Shown here piece by piece: positions 9,341-18,839 of a stretch of DNA of 64,000 nt. Location: the NCBI GenBank assembly GCA_900754615.1, contig CAAEDN010000065.1, positions 14,800-78,799 on the forward strand, read 5' to 3'. The notes beneath the pieces were generated by a model, which did no database searches, was not told the origin of the DNA, and was given only the letters and a program-made list of their open reading frames with translations. This DNA comes from an uncultured Holdemanella sp. (GTDB taxonomy: Bacteria; Bacillota_I; Bacilli_A; Erysipelotrichales; Erysipelotrichaceae). A program made the translations under genes and the position numbers. Within the stretch, counting starts at the first letter, position 1; every line of letters starts with the position of its first letter.

Positions 9341-10240
9341 ATGAAGGATGTATTTATTGTAAATCCCAAATCTGGAAAGAATAATCAATATGAATTGATA
9401 AAAGAGATTAAAGAGCATTTCCAAGGAAAGAGAATCATCATAGAAAAGACCAAAGGACCAGAACATGCGACATTCATTGCCAAAAAGTATGCTCTATCCA
9501 ACGAACCCGTACATTTATACGTTTGTGGTGGAGATGGAACTTTACATGAAGTTATCAATGGATGTGCTCAAAAAGAAAATGTAACAGTTTCAGTTATTCC
9601 TATTGGGACGGGAAATGATTTTGTGAAATATTTCGAAGATTTAAAAAAAGAAGACTTTTTAAATTTGGCAAATTATTCAGAACCGGAATACATGGATTGC
9701 GATTTAATTAAAGTAAATGGAGAATATTCAATAAATACTGTCTCTTTTGGATTTGATGTTGAAGTCGCAAGACAAGTGAATGAATTGAAGAAAAAAATGC
9801 CGACAGAAGGTATTATTCCATATGCCTTATCGGCTTTGGTTAGCTTGAGAAAACCTATATGTAAAGAATATAAAATTCAAATTGATTCAGAAAAACCAGG
9901 TAAAGATAATTATGGATTCTTGGTTTTTGCGAATGGAAAATACTATGGAGGAGGATTTAAGCCTTGTCCAGATGCCAATATTGATGATGGCTGGATGGAT
10001 GTGTGCCTAATCTCAAATGTAAAAAGGTATCAAATTGTAAAACTAGCCAAAAAGTATCAAGATGGAACGCATATACAGTATAAAAATCTGGTTTCTATGT
10101 ATCAGGCAAAAACAGTTCATATAGATACGGAAAATGAGATGATTTATGCGAATTTGGATGGAGAAGTCAAAGGATTTAAAAATCCAACAATCGAAATTGT
10201 AGAGAAGGCAATTCGACTTGCTCTTCCTAGAATATCGTGA
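9341..10240 (+). CDS. Diacylglycerol/lipid kinase family protein (YegS/BmrU/DgkB-like)
   Basis: This 299-residue protein is a DAGK-catalytic-domain lipid kinase. The N-terminus VFIVNPKSGK and the nucleotide loop CGGDGTLHEVING are diagnostic, followed by IPIGTGNDFVKYF and a C-terminal beta sandwich ending in YANLDGE. Such enzymes recycle diacylglycerol from lipoteichoic acid turnover or phosphorylate other lipids; the substrate here is not determined. I chose ATG 9341 because AGAGG at 9328-9332 is 8 bases upstream. It follows tcdA by 13 bases and probably belongs to the same transcript. Confidence 0.9.
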   Translation: MKDVFIVNPKSGKNNQYELIKEIKEHFQGKRIIIEKTKGPEHATFIAKKYALSNEPVHLYVCGGDGTLHEVINGCAQKENVTVSVIPIGTGNDFVKYFEDLKKEDFLNLANYSEPEYMDCDLIKVNGEYSINTVSFGFDVEVARQVNELKKKMPTEGIIPYALSALVSLRKPICKEYKIQIDSEKPGKDNYGFLVFANGKYYGGGFKPCPDANIDDGWMDVCLISNVKRYQIVKLAKKYQDGTHIQYKNLVSMYQAKTVHIDTENEMIYANLDGEVKGFKNPTIEIVEKAIRLALPRIS

Positions 10241-10278
10241 GTATGATACAATATTCAAAAATATAGGGAGTGTGAAAA

Positions 10279-11550
10279 ATGGACTCGGATTTATGGATAC
10301 AAATCCTAGAATTAGTTATTTTATTAACTTTATCAGGCTTCTTTTCTTCAGCTGAAACGGCCATGGTTTCAGTTAGTAAGATTCGCTTGAGGACTTTAGA
10401 AGAAGATGGAAATAAAAAGGCTGCCTTAGCTTTAAAAATATTGGAGAATCAATCAAAAATGCTAAGTGCTATATTGATTGGTAATAACTTAGTGAATACA
10501 TCAGCTGCAAGTATTGCTTCTTTGATTGCTTATTCTTTTGGTGGAGCAGCCGTTAGTATAGCTACATTTATTATTACTTTTTTAATTTTAGTATTTGGAG
10601 AAATCACACCAAAAACATGGGCTACGATCAATGCAGATCAACTTGCGATTGCGTATGCACCAATCATTTTACTTTTGATGAAAGTTTTAACACCAGTTAT
10701 CTGGTTTGTAAACTTATTTAGTTCAGCTATTTTAAAATTAATGGGTATACAGAATCCAGATAAAAACCAATCCATGACAGAAAGTGAATTACGTACAATT
10801 GTAGACGTTTCTCACGAAGAAGGTGTCATTGAAGAAGATGAAAAAGATATGATCAATAAAGTGTTTGATTTAGGTGATGCCAAAGCGAAGGAAGTAATGG
10901 TTCCTCGTGTGCATGTTGTGATGGCAGAAATAGATAGTACGTATAAAGACTTATTGGAAATATTTAGAGAAGAAAAGTTTACGCGTATTCCAATCTATAA
11001 AGAAAAAATCGATAATATAGTTGGAATTGTGAATATGAAAGACTTATTGATGTACGATGATTTTTCACAGTTTGACATAAAAAAAATACTTCGTAAACCA
11101 AAATTCACATATGAAAATAAAAAAGTATCTGAATTGCTGATGGAAATGAAAGAATCTACATTTAACCTAGCGATTGTAATGGATGAATATGGAGAGTTTT
11201 CCGGAATTGTAACATTGGAAGACATTATTGAAGAAATTGTTGGAGATGTACAAGATGAATACGATGCACATGAAGAAGAAAATATTATTAAATTAAATAA
11301 TCAAACATATGATGTAAAAGGATATTTAAGTTTACATGATTTAAATGATTATCTTGATTTAGACTTAGATAGTGAAGACTTTGATTCTGTTGGAGGACTT
11401 GTCATTGATGCACTAGGGCGTTTGCCACAGACAAATGATGAAACAACTTTACCAAATGGAATTCGTATTAAAGTCTTAAAAGTAGAAAAAAATCGTATTG
11501 AATCTGTTAGACTGATTTTACCAGAAACACAAAATGAAAAGGATGCATAG
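10279..11550 (+). CDS. CNNM/CorC family membrane protein with CBS pair
   Basis: This 423-residue protein has an N-terminal DUF21/CNNM membrane domain (about residues 1-150, with the SGFFSSAETAMVS motif and three to four hydrophobic helices). A pair of CBS domains follows (MVPRVHVVMAEID and KKVSELLMEMKESTFNLAIVMDEYGEFSGIVTLEDIIEEIVGD). The C-terminus is a CorC/HlyC domain (KLNNQTYDVKGYL onward). Relatives are linked to magnesium export or homeostasis; older names call them hemolysins. The start has GGGAGTG about 7 bases upstream. It is the last gene of the plus-strand run and ends at a clear terminator. Confidence 0.93.
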   Translation: MDSDLWIQILELVILLTLSGFFSSAETAMVSVSKIRLRTLEEDGNKKAALALKILENQSKMLSAILIGNNLVNTSAASIASLIAYSFGGAAVSIATFIITFLILVFGEITPKTWATINADQLAIAYAPIILLLMKVLTPVIWFVNLFSSAILKLMGIQNPDKNQSMTESELRTIVDVSHEEGVIEEDEKDMINKVFDLGDAKAKEVMVPRVHVVMAEIDSTYKDLLEIFREEKFTRIPIYKEKIDNIVGIVNMKDLLMYDDFSQFDIKKILRKPKFTYENKKVSELLMEMKESTFNLAIVMDEYGEFSGIVTLEDIIEEIVGDVQDEYDAHEEENIIKLNNQTYDVKGYLSLHDLNDYLDLDLDSEDFDSVGGLVIDALGRLPQTNDETTLPNGIRIKVLKVEKNRIESVRLILPETQNEKDA

Positions 11551-11565
11551 AACATCCTTTTTTCT
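11537..11565 (+). terminator. Terminator between the convergent CNNM and YggS-type genes
   Basis: The stem AAAAGGATG / CATCCTTTT has a 7-base loop and a T-rich tail. It spans the stop codon of the CNNM gene and could serve both strands. Confidence 0.8.
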
Positions 11566-11568
11566 ATA

Positions 11569-12186
11569 TTATTCAAAAATTGCACGTCCAATACGAACTG
11601 TATTTGAACCATGCTTAACGGCTAACTTATAATCTTGAGACATCCCCATTGATAAAGTATCTATATCAGGATATTGTTCTTTTAATTCCAAGTAAAGATT
11701 ATGCATTTGTTTAAACTCAGATTCAACTAAAGCTTGATCGTCTGTTTTTGAAGCAACACACATTATGCCTTTGATTTGAATATGTTTAAATTCCTGTAAC
11801 TGAGAAATAAAGTTTTTTGCATCCTTAAAAGGATATCCCGTTTTATTTGGATCTTCCGATATTTTTAGTTCTACTAATACCTTTTGAATAATATCATGTT
11901 TATTGGCTTGTTTTTCAATTTCTTCAGCAAGTTTCAATGAATCCAAGCTTTCAATCACATCAACCTTTCCAACAATATACTTCACTTTGTTTGTCTGTAG
12001 ATGACCAATAATATGCCAAGTATATTTTGGATCATACTTATCTATAAATTCCTGTACACGATTTTCTCCAAAAGTAGTTAGACCCATTTTTGCGACTTCA
12101 TCAATTTCATCTTTTGTACGCGTTTTAGATACAGCTACTACATTAAAATCCTGTGTTTTTAGTTCTTCAATTAACTTTTTATTCAT
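11569..12186 (-). CDS. Pyridoxal phosphate homeostasis protein (YggS/YlmE/PLPBP family)
   Basis: This 205-residue single-domain PLP-binding barrel protein has the Schiff-base Lys in VVAVSKTRTKDEI, followed by FGENRVQEF and the WHIIGHLQTNK motif. The phosphate-binding end SMGMSQDYKLAVKHGSNTVRIGRAIF is intact. Family members have no catalytic activity; they buffer PLP and affect amino acid and keto acid pools. In many Bacillota the gene lies in the ylm cluster beside sepF, but here it stands alone between convergent and tandem neighbours. The start is ATG 12186 with AAAGGA about 12 bases upstream. Confidence 0.94.
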   Translation of the reverse strand: MNKKLIEELKTQDFNVVAVSKTRTKDEIDEVAKMGLTTFGENRVQEFIDKYDPKYTWHIIGHLQTNKVKYIVGKVDVIESLDSLKLAEEIEKQANKHDIIQKVLVELKISEDPNKTGYPFKDAKNFISQLQEFKHIQIKGIMCVASKTDDQALVESEFKQMHNLYLELKEQYPDIDTLSMGMSQDYKLAVKHGSNTVRIGRAIFE

Positions 12187-12229
12187 ATTAAAACAGTCCT
12201 TTCAATATCAATCTAATTATAATCAAAGA

Positions 12230-12253
12230 AAAAAAAGAAGCAACATTTGCTTC
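12230..12253 (-). terminator. Terminator of the DUF2798 gene
   Basis: On the minus strand GAAGCAA / TTGCTTC pairs around a 3-base loop and is followed by TTTTTTC. It begins at the stop codon of the DUF2798 gene. Confidence 0.75.
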
Positions 12254-12705
12254 TAATGAAATAGTTTTCCAAATATCCAACGAACGAATGGCCCACAATA
12301 ACAAATCTGCCAAAAGAAAGCCATGGGAAAATTAAATAAAATGGTCATAAACCAAACTGAAATAATTTGGACACCTGGAGTTTTAAATAGAATGGTCGCA
12401 ATTAAACTCATAATTGGACACATGATACAAATAATGTAGAAAGAAATCGCAAGTGTAATAAAGAAAGGGCGATCATTTGGTGTTACAACTTTAAAGGCAA
12501 AGTAATGTGCTAGTTTATCAACAAAGAAATATTCTAAAATAAAGGCAACCGGCCACATGATAACCAATTCATGAAAGGCTAACAAAAAGACTTGATTGGA
12601 CATTCCCCCCATATTAAGTGCGATGTTGTAACAAATCATGGCATAAACCATTAAAAAAGACATGAATAAAGTGAATACAATATTTTCGAATTTTGTTTTT
12701 GGCAT
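12253..12705 (-). CDS. DUF2798 family membrane protein
   Basis: This 150-residue integral membrane protein has four hydrophobic segments and a characteristic N-terminus, MPKTKFENIVFTLFMSFLMV. It resembles the DUF2798 family of small four-helix membrane proteins, whose function is not known. A conserved-looking P-x-F-F-I-T-L segment and an FPMAFFWQICYCGPFVRW end are visible. The start is ATG 12705 behind AGGAGGAG. It sits alone between the PLP protein and the two-component system and has its own terminator. Confidence 0.8.
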   Translation of the reverse strand: MPKTKFENIVFTLFMSFLMVYAMICYNIALNMGGMSNQVFLLAFHELVIMWPVAFILEYFFVDKLAHYFAFKVVTPNDRPFFITLAISFYIICIMCPIMSLIATILFKTPGVQIISVWFMTILFNFPMAFFWQICYCGPFVRWIFGKLFH

Positions 12706-12814
12706 ATATTTTCTCCTCCTGAATAAAACTTTTTGTGTTGTTCAATCAAAGACGTTTCCAATATGTACCAAAAAGCGAACGCTAATAATGATACCACAAT
12801 TTTTTGGCTTTTGT

Positions 12815-12847
12815 AATAAAAAATCAGTAAGAATCACTCTTACTGAT
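12815..12847 (-). terminator. Terminator of the PIG-L/two-component operon
   Basis: On the minus strand ATCAGTAAGA / TCTTACTGAT forms a 10-bp perfect stem with a 5-base loop, followed by a TTTTTT run. It overlaps the histidine kinase stop codon. Confidence 0.85.
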
Positions 12848-14669
12848 GAATAGGAAAAGTTAATATAATAGTAAATAAATCATTTGTTTCGTCTTGATAG
12901 AAAGTTCCATGATGGATTTCTATCATTTTTTTAACACTCTTTAAACCAATTCCATTGCTTTCGACTTTATCTAAATGACGATTGATTGAATTAGTAAAAT
13001 TCATTTTTAATTGATCCTCTTCAATCGTTGTTTGAATCACGATATCTTTCCAAGGATCACAATATTTTTGAATATTCGAGAATACATTATTTAATATTCT
13101 TTTAATCATCGCAAAATTCGCATCCATAGATAGAGAGGTTTGTAAAGGTTCATATAAAATATGAAGATCCATTTCCCTTAAATATTGAATATGATCAGCC
13201 AATGTATCGATGAGCTTTTGAACAGGAATATTCGATAAATCCGAATTATATTCTGTTGAAAAGACAAGAGAATACTCAAACATTTTATTGGAAAGATATG
13301 TGATTTCTTCAACCTTACCTAAACATTTTTGAAGATATTGATCACGAAATTTAATATCATCCTTTTTTAAATTCATGATTTCAAGGTATCCCTTTAACGT
13401 TGTTAGTGGAGTTCTTAAATCATGAGATAAAGAAGAAATTAATTCTTTATTCGCAACACGAGCTTGTTGTTCATTGTCCATTGTTTGTAGAAAGGCAATG
13501 CGCATTTGATTCAAATCCTGGGCTAAACGTCCAATCTCATCTCTATCACTTACTTTGATTTCATGATTCCAATCTCCAATCGCTAAAGTAAAGACATCTT
13601 CCTGTAAATTTTGAATGGACTGAATTCGTTTACGGATAAAGCTTTGTAGGATAATTAAATAAAAAGAGAAAGAAATCAAAAGTGAAAGAATGATATAAGG
13701 AATTTGGAATGGAATCATTGGAAAAGAAGTGATATATAAATAAACGGATTGGTTTTTAAAATGTATTGGATAATCATAATACAACGGGGCCTCCAAGACA
13801 TCCAAATCATCAAAACTATATAACAACAATAAATTATTGCTGCTTAATGGAGATTTGTCCGTAAAATAGATTCCATCCTGATCATATAAATCCACATACG
13901 CATGATTGAGTGCATTTTCTTTTAATATATGATTGATGGCTTTTTTATTTTCTTTCGTTAAATCAAAATTTTGGAGTTGTTTTTCTAATTTTTTAACATA
14001 AGAAGAATAATCTTCCGATTGATAAAACGTATCCATTAAAAACTCAAAGACAGCACTGCGATTTAAATATAGAAATGAAAAAGAAGTTAATACCAACAAT
14101 GTTGCACAAAGAAAAGAAAACATCATACGACTGGATAAGGAATAGAAGACGTTTTTCTTTGAACGGAGTGGTTTAAGATTTTTTAAAAGTAAATAAAAAA
14201 GAATTGTTATAATAAGACTTAAAATACAGTCGAAAATACGATAAGAATGATAATAATTCGTGAAAGATGGATACCACTCAATACAACTCGTTTTACTCGA
14301 ACTCTTTATAAAAATACTATACTTTTGTGTATTTTTTAAAGGAGCACGGCCACAAAATGCAAGTACAGAATCGATGACTTTATCATCTGGTTTATTTGAT
14401 TTTGTTTTATATACAATGACTTGATAACTTCCCTTTTTTAATAATTGCTTTAAATCTTCACGAATTTGAGTGTGGTTCATAAAACCCACTTGTTCTTGTT
14501 CATCCAAATAAGCCTTCGCCTCTTTGATTTTTTCTTTAGATAAAGTATCCGAATACTTATAATGAGCATTTAAATAATCGTATACGACAAATCTTTGAGA
14601 ATATATTGCGAAAAAGCTCAATAAAAAAACAAGAAGAGAAAGATACAGTCTCGTTATTTTTTTATTCAA
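12840..14669 (-). CDS. Membrane sensor histidine kinase
   Basis: This 609-residue kinase has four predicted membrane helices at about residues 8-22, 146-163, 182-202 and 322-343, which gives two separate extracytoplasmic regions. This is more elaborate than the usual two-helix sensor. A HAMP region at about 345-395 is followed by the HisKA box SSLSHDLRTPL (phosphoacceptor His416) and an ATPase domain with N box LNNVFSNIQKY and G2 box NGIGLKSV. A classical DxGxG G1 box is not apparent, as in several VanS/GraS-like kinases. It overlaps its response regulator by 8 bases and is the last gene of the minus-strand operon. The signal is unknown; linkage to a polymer deacetylase and glycosylation genes suggests an envelope cue. 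Confidence 0.92.
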   Translation of the reverse strand: MNKKITRLYLSLLVFLLSFFAIYSQRFVVYDYLNAHYKYSDTLSKEKIKEAKAYLDEQEQVGFMNHTQIREDLKQLLKKGSYQVIVYKTKSNKPDDKVIDSVLAFCGRAPLKNTQKYSIFIKSSSKTSCIEWYPSFTNYYHSYRIFDCILSLIITILFYLLLKNLKPLRSKKNVFYSLSSRMMFSFLCATLLVLTSFSFLYLNRSAVFEFLMDTFYQSEDYSSYVKKLEKQLQNFDLTKENKKAINHILKENALNHAYVDLYDQDGIYFTDKSPLSSNNLLLLYSFDDLDVLEAPLYYDYPIHFKNQSVYLYITSFPMIPFQIPYIILSLLISFSFYLIILQSFIRKRIQSIQNLQEDVFTLAIGDWNHEIKVSDRDEIGRLAQDLNQMRIAFLQTMDNEQQARVANKELISSLSHDLRTPLTTLKGYLEIMNLKKDDIKFRDQYLQKCLGKVEEITYLSNKMFEYSLVFSTEYNSDLSNIPVQKLIDTLADHIQYLREMDLHILYEPLQTSLSMDANFAMIKRILNNVFSNIQKYCDPWKDIVIQTTIEEDQLKMNFTNSINRHLDKVESNGIGLKSVKKMIEIHHGTFYQDETNDLFTIILTFPIHQ

Positions 14670-15363
14670 AACGATACCCCTTTCCCCAAATTGTTTTTAT
14701 GTATACTGGATTGGCAGGATCTTTCTCAATTTTCTTTCTAAGATTACGAATATGAACCATGATCGTATTATTTGCCGAATAATAATATGGCTCATTCCAT
14801 GCTTTTTCATACAATTGTTCAGCTGAAAAAATCTGTTTAGGATTCTTCATTAATGTACTCAAAATATTAAATTCAATATCCGTTAATTCAACTTCCTTTC
14901 CATTGACTTCTGCATTTTGCTGGGCATAACGCAAAGTAAGACCATCTATACTTAAATTTTTTTCAGTATCCATAGAGATTTCCTCTTTTTTACCCTTATA
15001 GACTTGATAACGACGAAGTAAAGCTTTAACTCTTGCCGTTAATTCACTATAAGAAAAAGGTTTTGCCAAATAGTCATCGGCACCACTTGAAAAACCAAGC
15101 GTCTTATCCGAATCTAATCCTTTGGCTGTTAAAAATAAGATGGGGACATTGCTTGTTTCACGAAGCTTTAGACAAGTCTGGTAACCATTCATATTCGGCA
15201 TCATAATATCAAGAATGATTAAATCGATGGAAGAATCAAATAATTGAAGGACCTCATTTCCATCTTTGGCTTCAATCACTTCATAGCCTTCGCCAGTTAA
15301 TAAAATTCTTAATATTTCACGGATTTCTGCATTATCATCCGCCACTAAAATACGTGTTTGCAT
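14662..15363 (-). CDS. OmpR/PhoB family response regulator
   Basis: This 233-residue regulator has a receiver domain with the acidic pair ADDN, phosphoacceptor Asp52 (LIILDIMMP), the switch Thr in FLTAKG and the Lys in LAKPFSYSEL. The winged-helix DNA-binding domain contains LTDIEFNILSTLMKNP and the end TIWGKGYRFE. I chose ATG 15363 because the AAAGGGG site is 8 bases upstream; a GTG at 15369 is too close. It lies between the PIG-L deacetylase gene and the kinase gene, probably as one transcript. Direct repeats in the divergent promoter region at 16063-16102 are candidate binding sites. Confidence 0.95.
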   Translation of the reverse strand: MQTRILVADDNAEIREILRILLTGEGYEVIEAKDGNEVLQLFDSSIDLIILDIMMPNMNGYQTCLKLRETSNVPILFLTAKGLDSDKTLGFSSGADDYLAKPFSYSELTARVKALLRRYQVYKGKKEEISMDTEKNLSIDGLTLRYAQQNAEVNGKEVELTDIEFNILSTLMKNPKQIFSAEQLYEKAWNEPYYYSANNTIMVHIRNLRKKIEKDPANPVYIKTIWGKGYRFE

Positions 15364-15381
15364 ATTCACATCCCCTTTCTT

Positions 15382-16032
15382 TTATTCTATTTTACCCCAA
15401 TTACTATAGGGTTTCCAATTTTCATAAGGCAACATATGATGTAAATGATCCATCACTTTCGATTGCGAAGAATACAACTGAATGATATCCAATTTTTCTT
15501 TATAATCTTTCTTGGATAATTTTTTTTCATTCTTTAATTCAGTCTTGTTTTTCTTTGATGTATACTTACCAAAATATACAAGCTGATCGGTCTTATTTTC
15601 TTTTTTTAAAATCATAGTAACATACTTAGATACCTTTTTATGATGGATATGCCCATATTCACCATCTGGATTATGCGTTACAATTTGATTCCAATTCTTA
15701 GAATCAATTTCCTTTTTAATTTCTCTTTGAATATCCTTTTTACAAGATTTCCAGTTATCGCGCTTACCCTTTGTCTTATCTGGAAAAGATAAAATAATTC
15801 CTTTAGAATGTGTTTTTTCCATGACTTTCATAAATTCTTTTTTTCTTTTTTTATTGTTTCCATTTGTGATACACAAAACGGTATAATTCCCATTCATTAA
15901 ATGTGAACCACCCCAAATCGTTTCATCATCCGGATGGGCAACAATCATTAAAGATTCAGGCTCTTTGGCATGAATTACAGATGTATTTAGACAAAGTATT
16001 AAACTTAAGATGCATAATAATAACTTTTTCAC
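15382..16032 (-). CDS. Exported PIG-L family N-acetylglucosamine deacetylase
   Basis: This 216-residue protein starts with a clear signal peptide: Lys-Lys, then a Leu/Ile/Cys-rich core, then a likely cleavage site after VIHA. The PIG-L zinc-site motif AHPDDE follows immediately, and the second motif HIHHKK is at about residue 140. PIG-L enzymes remove acetyl groups from N-acetylglucosamine on lipids, thiols or glycans. Export points to an envelope substrate, which is an inference. I prefer GTG 16032, which gives VKKLLL as the signal-peptide start; a longer in-frame ATG at 16062 is possible. It is first in an operon with the response regulator and kinase, 18 bases upstream of the regulator. 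Confidence 0.86.
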   Translation of the reverse strand: MKKLLLCILSLILCLNTSVIHAKEPESLMIVAHPDDETIWGGSHLMNGNYTVLCITNGNNKKRKKEFMKVMEKTHSKGIILSFPDKTKGKRDNWKSCKKDIQREIKKEIDSKNWNQIVTHNPDGEYGHIHHKKVSKYVTMILKKENKTDQLVYFGKYTSKKNKTELKNEKKLSKKDYKEKLDIIQLYSSQSKVMDHLHHMLPYENWKPYSNWGKIE

Positions 16033-16048
16033 ACTTATCACCAAAAAA

Positions 16049-16161
16049 ATTCTAACAAACATTTCTTAACACTCTACTTATGTATTTCTTAAATCTTCTT
16101 AATATATTTAGGAAAGTTTAATATTTCCTTTTGTCGATACTTAAGATTTATTTTGTATAGT
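16049..16161. promoter_or_regulatory. Divergent promoter region with TTCTTAA direct repeats
   Basis: Three TTCTTAA copies lie at 16063-16069, 16086-16092 and 16096-16102; the last two are exactly 10 bases apart. On the minus strand TAGAAT at 16049-16054 preceded by TG is a candidate extended -10 for the deacetylase operon. On the plus strand TTGTCG at 16131-16136 and TATAGT at 16156-16161 are candidate promoter elements for the YfhO-type gene. Tandem direct repeats are what OmpR/PhoB regulators bind, and such a regulator is encoded next door. Confidence 0.5.
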
Positions 16162-16167
16162 AAAACC

Positions 16168-18462
16168 ATGAAAAAAAGAGATACGATTTACATTACAATA
16201 CTATTTATATTACCTATTCTATTTGTACTTTGTGTATCCACATATTCCATGTATGGATCGAAGTTAGATTGGTTATCCCAACATGTATCTTTAGCGGATT
16301 ATTTTAGACAGACTAAACAATTACTTCCAGATAGTTTTGCGAATCTTCAAGGACAAACCAATGTCTTTAGCTTTTCGTATTATGGATTATTAAGGCCAGA
16401 CATTTTAGCTTCTTATTTATTTCCAAATATTCCAATACATTTCTTTATTATAGGTTACGCAACACTTCTATGGTCATCTACAGGCGGACTTTGTTATTGC
16501 TGGCTAAGAAATAAAGAATATAAAGACACAATATGCTTCTTTTCAAGCATATGCTGCATATGCGCCAATTGCTTCTTTCAGTCCCACCAACAAATCATGT
16601 TTATAGAAATTCTTCCCTTTTTATTTCTTTCATTCATTCTAATCGATAAAAATAAAAGACAATGGATCAGCCTATGTATATGCATGGCACTTTTCCATAA
16701 TTATTTCTATACGCCAGGTATGATATTGATTCTGCTTTTATATGATTATGATCAAAATAAGACAGTAAAAGATATGATTGTTCCAATAATTATTGGTATT
16801 GGTATGGCTACAATTTTATGGCTACCAACCGGATATTTGATTTTAAACAATCATAAATCTGTTGTACAAACCAATCTATTCAATTTATTAATTCCAAACT
16901 TTACTCTAAAAGGACTTGTCTATGATAGCTATGGATGTGGATTGACTGTGGTTAGCTGGATTGCCCTATTTCAAGGAATTCAATTTGAAAAGACAAGGAA
17001 ACTATCGATTCTGTTGATTTTAATGTTTGTTTTCCCAATGTTCTCTTATATATTGAATGGAACTTTATATGCACGCACAAAAATATTAGTGCTATGTTTA
17101 CCGCTCGTGCTTATGATCCTTTCCTATTGGTTACAAGAAAGAAAGTTGAATAAAGGTTTACTTGTTTTAGCCAGTTTATTTCTTTGCACCAAAACAACAC
17201 TTCTTGGATTATTAATTTCACTTGTGTTTATTGGCTATTACTTTATTGATAAAAAAGAATGTTTAATGATGTATGCCCTTGTACCTATAATTGTTTTTAC
17301 TGGATTCAACTACAATCAGTGCTTAGATCCAAAACTCTATAATTCAATTTATTCCAAGGATAAACAAAAATTGATGCAAAGAAATGATTTGAATCAACGA
17401 ACAGCCGATTTAGATCAGGTGGGTTATAGTGTCAATCGTATCTATGGTCTAAAAGAAATGAAGGCATCAAGCTATACGTCAACAAGCAATTCTTTATATA
17501 ATACTTTCATTTATGACATTATAAAGAGTCCAATTTCACAATCCAATCGAACAATCATAACGGATAGTGAGAATTATTTATATTTGAGTATGATGGGGAT
17601 TCAAAATGTATTGCGTAAAGACTCTAATTTATATGGATATAAAGAAGTAGATAGTGAAGGAAAATATAAATTATTAAAGAATAAAAATGTATTTCCCATA
17701 GTCTATGTGACAAGTGATACGTTGAGTGAATCTGAGTTTGATAAACTCTTTTATCCATATAATTTGGATACTGTCTATAATCGTACGATTGTGAATGGTG
17801 AAACAAGTAATGAGTATGCCTCAAAGATGAAACTTATAAAGAATTTAGATCAATCGATTGTGATTCAGAACAAAAAGAAAACGAAAAAAACAATACCCAT
17901 TGATTTCGATGCTAAAAATAAGCTTATTTGCATTGATTTTGATATAACGAATTATACGAATAAAAAAGTTTTTATATCTATAAATGGAATGAAGAATACA
18001 TTGTCAAAAAAACATTCTGTGTATCCAAACGGAAATAAACATTTTACGTATATTCTTTCTAAAAAAGAATTAAAACAATTTGATGTTACTTTATCGAAGG
18101 GAAAATATAAGATATCCAATATTCGTGTATATACATGTGATATGGATGTGTTTGATCGAGTTGTAACTAAAGTAAAACCATTAAAGACAACTTCTATTTT
18201 TAAGGGGAAAGTAACAACTTCTAAAGATGGGTATTTAATAACTTCATATCCTTATGAAAAGGGATATGAAATTTATATTGATGGAAAGAAGCAGGATGTT
18301 GAAATTGTGAATAAGGCTTTTGTGGGATGCAAAATCAAAAAGGGAAGTCATACAATTACGATTCAATTTCATGCGCCATTAAAAAAACTAGGATTATGTA
18401 TAAGTGTTTTTTCAATTATGATAGGAGGATTCTGGATATGGAAAAAGTTAAAGAATTTATAA
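16168..18462 (+). CDS. YfhO-type membrane glycosyltransferase (GT-C-like)
   Basis: This 764-residue protein has a dozen or so N-terminal membrane helices (roughly residues 5-400) and then an extracytoplasmic beta-rich domain. It ends in one helix followed by Trp-Lys-Lys. The C-terminal segment YEKGYEIYIDGKKQDVE, then FVGCKIKKGSHTI, is typical of the YfhO family. YfhO proteins transfer a sugar from an undecaprenyl-phosphate carrier to an envelope polymer such as lipoteichoic acid. GtrA and CsbB-type genes follow with overlaps, completing the three-component module. No Shine-Dalgarno site precedes ATG 16168, and the candidate -10 ends 6 bases before it, so the mRNA may be leaderless. A TTG at 16153 is an alternative start. 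Confidence 0.85.
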   Translation: MKKRDTIYITILFILPILFVLCVSTYSMYGSKLDWLSQHVSLADYFRQTKQLLPDSFANLQGQTNVFSFSYYGLLRPDILASYLFPNIPIHFFIIGYATLLWSSTGGLCYCWLRNKEYKDTICFFSSICCICANCFFQSHQQIMFIEILPFLFLSFILIDKNKRQWISLCICMALFHNYFYTPGMILILLLYDYDQNKTVKDMIVPIIIGIGMATILWLPTGYLILNNHKSVVQTNLFNLLIPNFTLKGLVYDSYGCGLTVVSWIALFQGIQFEKTRKLSILLILMFVFPMFSYILNGTLYARTKILVLCLPLVLMILSYWLQERKLNKGLLVLASLFLCTKTTLLGLLISLVFIGYYFIDKKECLMMYALVPIIVFTGFNYNQCLDPKLYNSIYSKDKQKLMQRNDLNQRTADLDQVGYSVNRIYGLKEMKASSYTSTSNSLYNTFIYDIIKSPISQSNRTIITDSENYLYLSMMGIQNVLRKDSNLYGYKEVDSEGKYKLLKNKNVFPIVYVTSDTLSESEFDKLFYPYNLDTVYNRTIVNGETSNEYASKMKLIKNLDQSIVIQNKKKTKKTIPIDFDAKNKLICIDFDITNYTNKKVFISINGMKNTLSKKHSVYPNGNKHFTYILSKKELKQFDVTLSKGKYKISNIRVYTCDMDVFDRVVTKVKPLKTTSIFKGKVTTSKDGYLITSYPYEKGYEIYIDGKKQDVEIVNKAFVGCKIKKGSHTITIQFHAPLKKLGLCISVFSIMIGGFWIWKKLKNL

Positions 18463-18839
18463 GCTATGGAATCGTGGGAGTTATGACAACTCTTGTGAAT
18501 TATATTGTTTATTTTATTTGTTTAAAAATAGGAATCGATTGGTTGATAAGCAACAGTTTAGCTTGGTTGGTAGCCGTTATTTTTGCGTATTTTTCAAATC
18601 GTAAAGTTGTATTTCATTCAAGTAATGATATGAAAAAAGAGTGTATTGAGTTTTTTGGACTTCGATTTATGACATTACTTGTTGAAAATCTACTATTGGC
18701 CATTTGTATTGATGGCGTACATATTTCAAATTTATTATCTAAGATTTTAGTCAGTGTGATTACCGTTTTAGCCAATTATTTCTTGTGTAAATCTCATATA
18801 TTTTCTAAGAAGGAGGAAATGTTGTATGAACAAAATTAG
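18438..18839 (+). CDS. GtrA/GtcA family flippase-like membrane protein
   Basis: This 133-residue protein has four hydrophobic helices and the GtrA signature start FISYGIVGVMTTLVNYIVYF, then NSLAWLVAVIFAYFSNRKVVF. Family members are thought to flip polyprenyl-phosphate sugars across the membrane. ATG 18438 is preceded by AGGAGG at 18423-18428, so the true gene is shorter than the open frame. It overlaps the YfhO-type gene by 25 bases and the next glycosyltransferase by 14 bases, a tightly coupled arrangement that supports a joint function. Confidence 0.92.
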   Translation: MEKVKEFISYGIVGVMTTLVNYIVYFICLKIGIDWLISNSLAWLVAVIFAYFSNRKVVFHSSNDMKKECIEFFGLRFMTLLVENLLLAICIDGVHISNLLSKILVSVITVLANYFLCKSHIFSKKEEMLYEQN

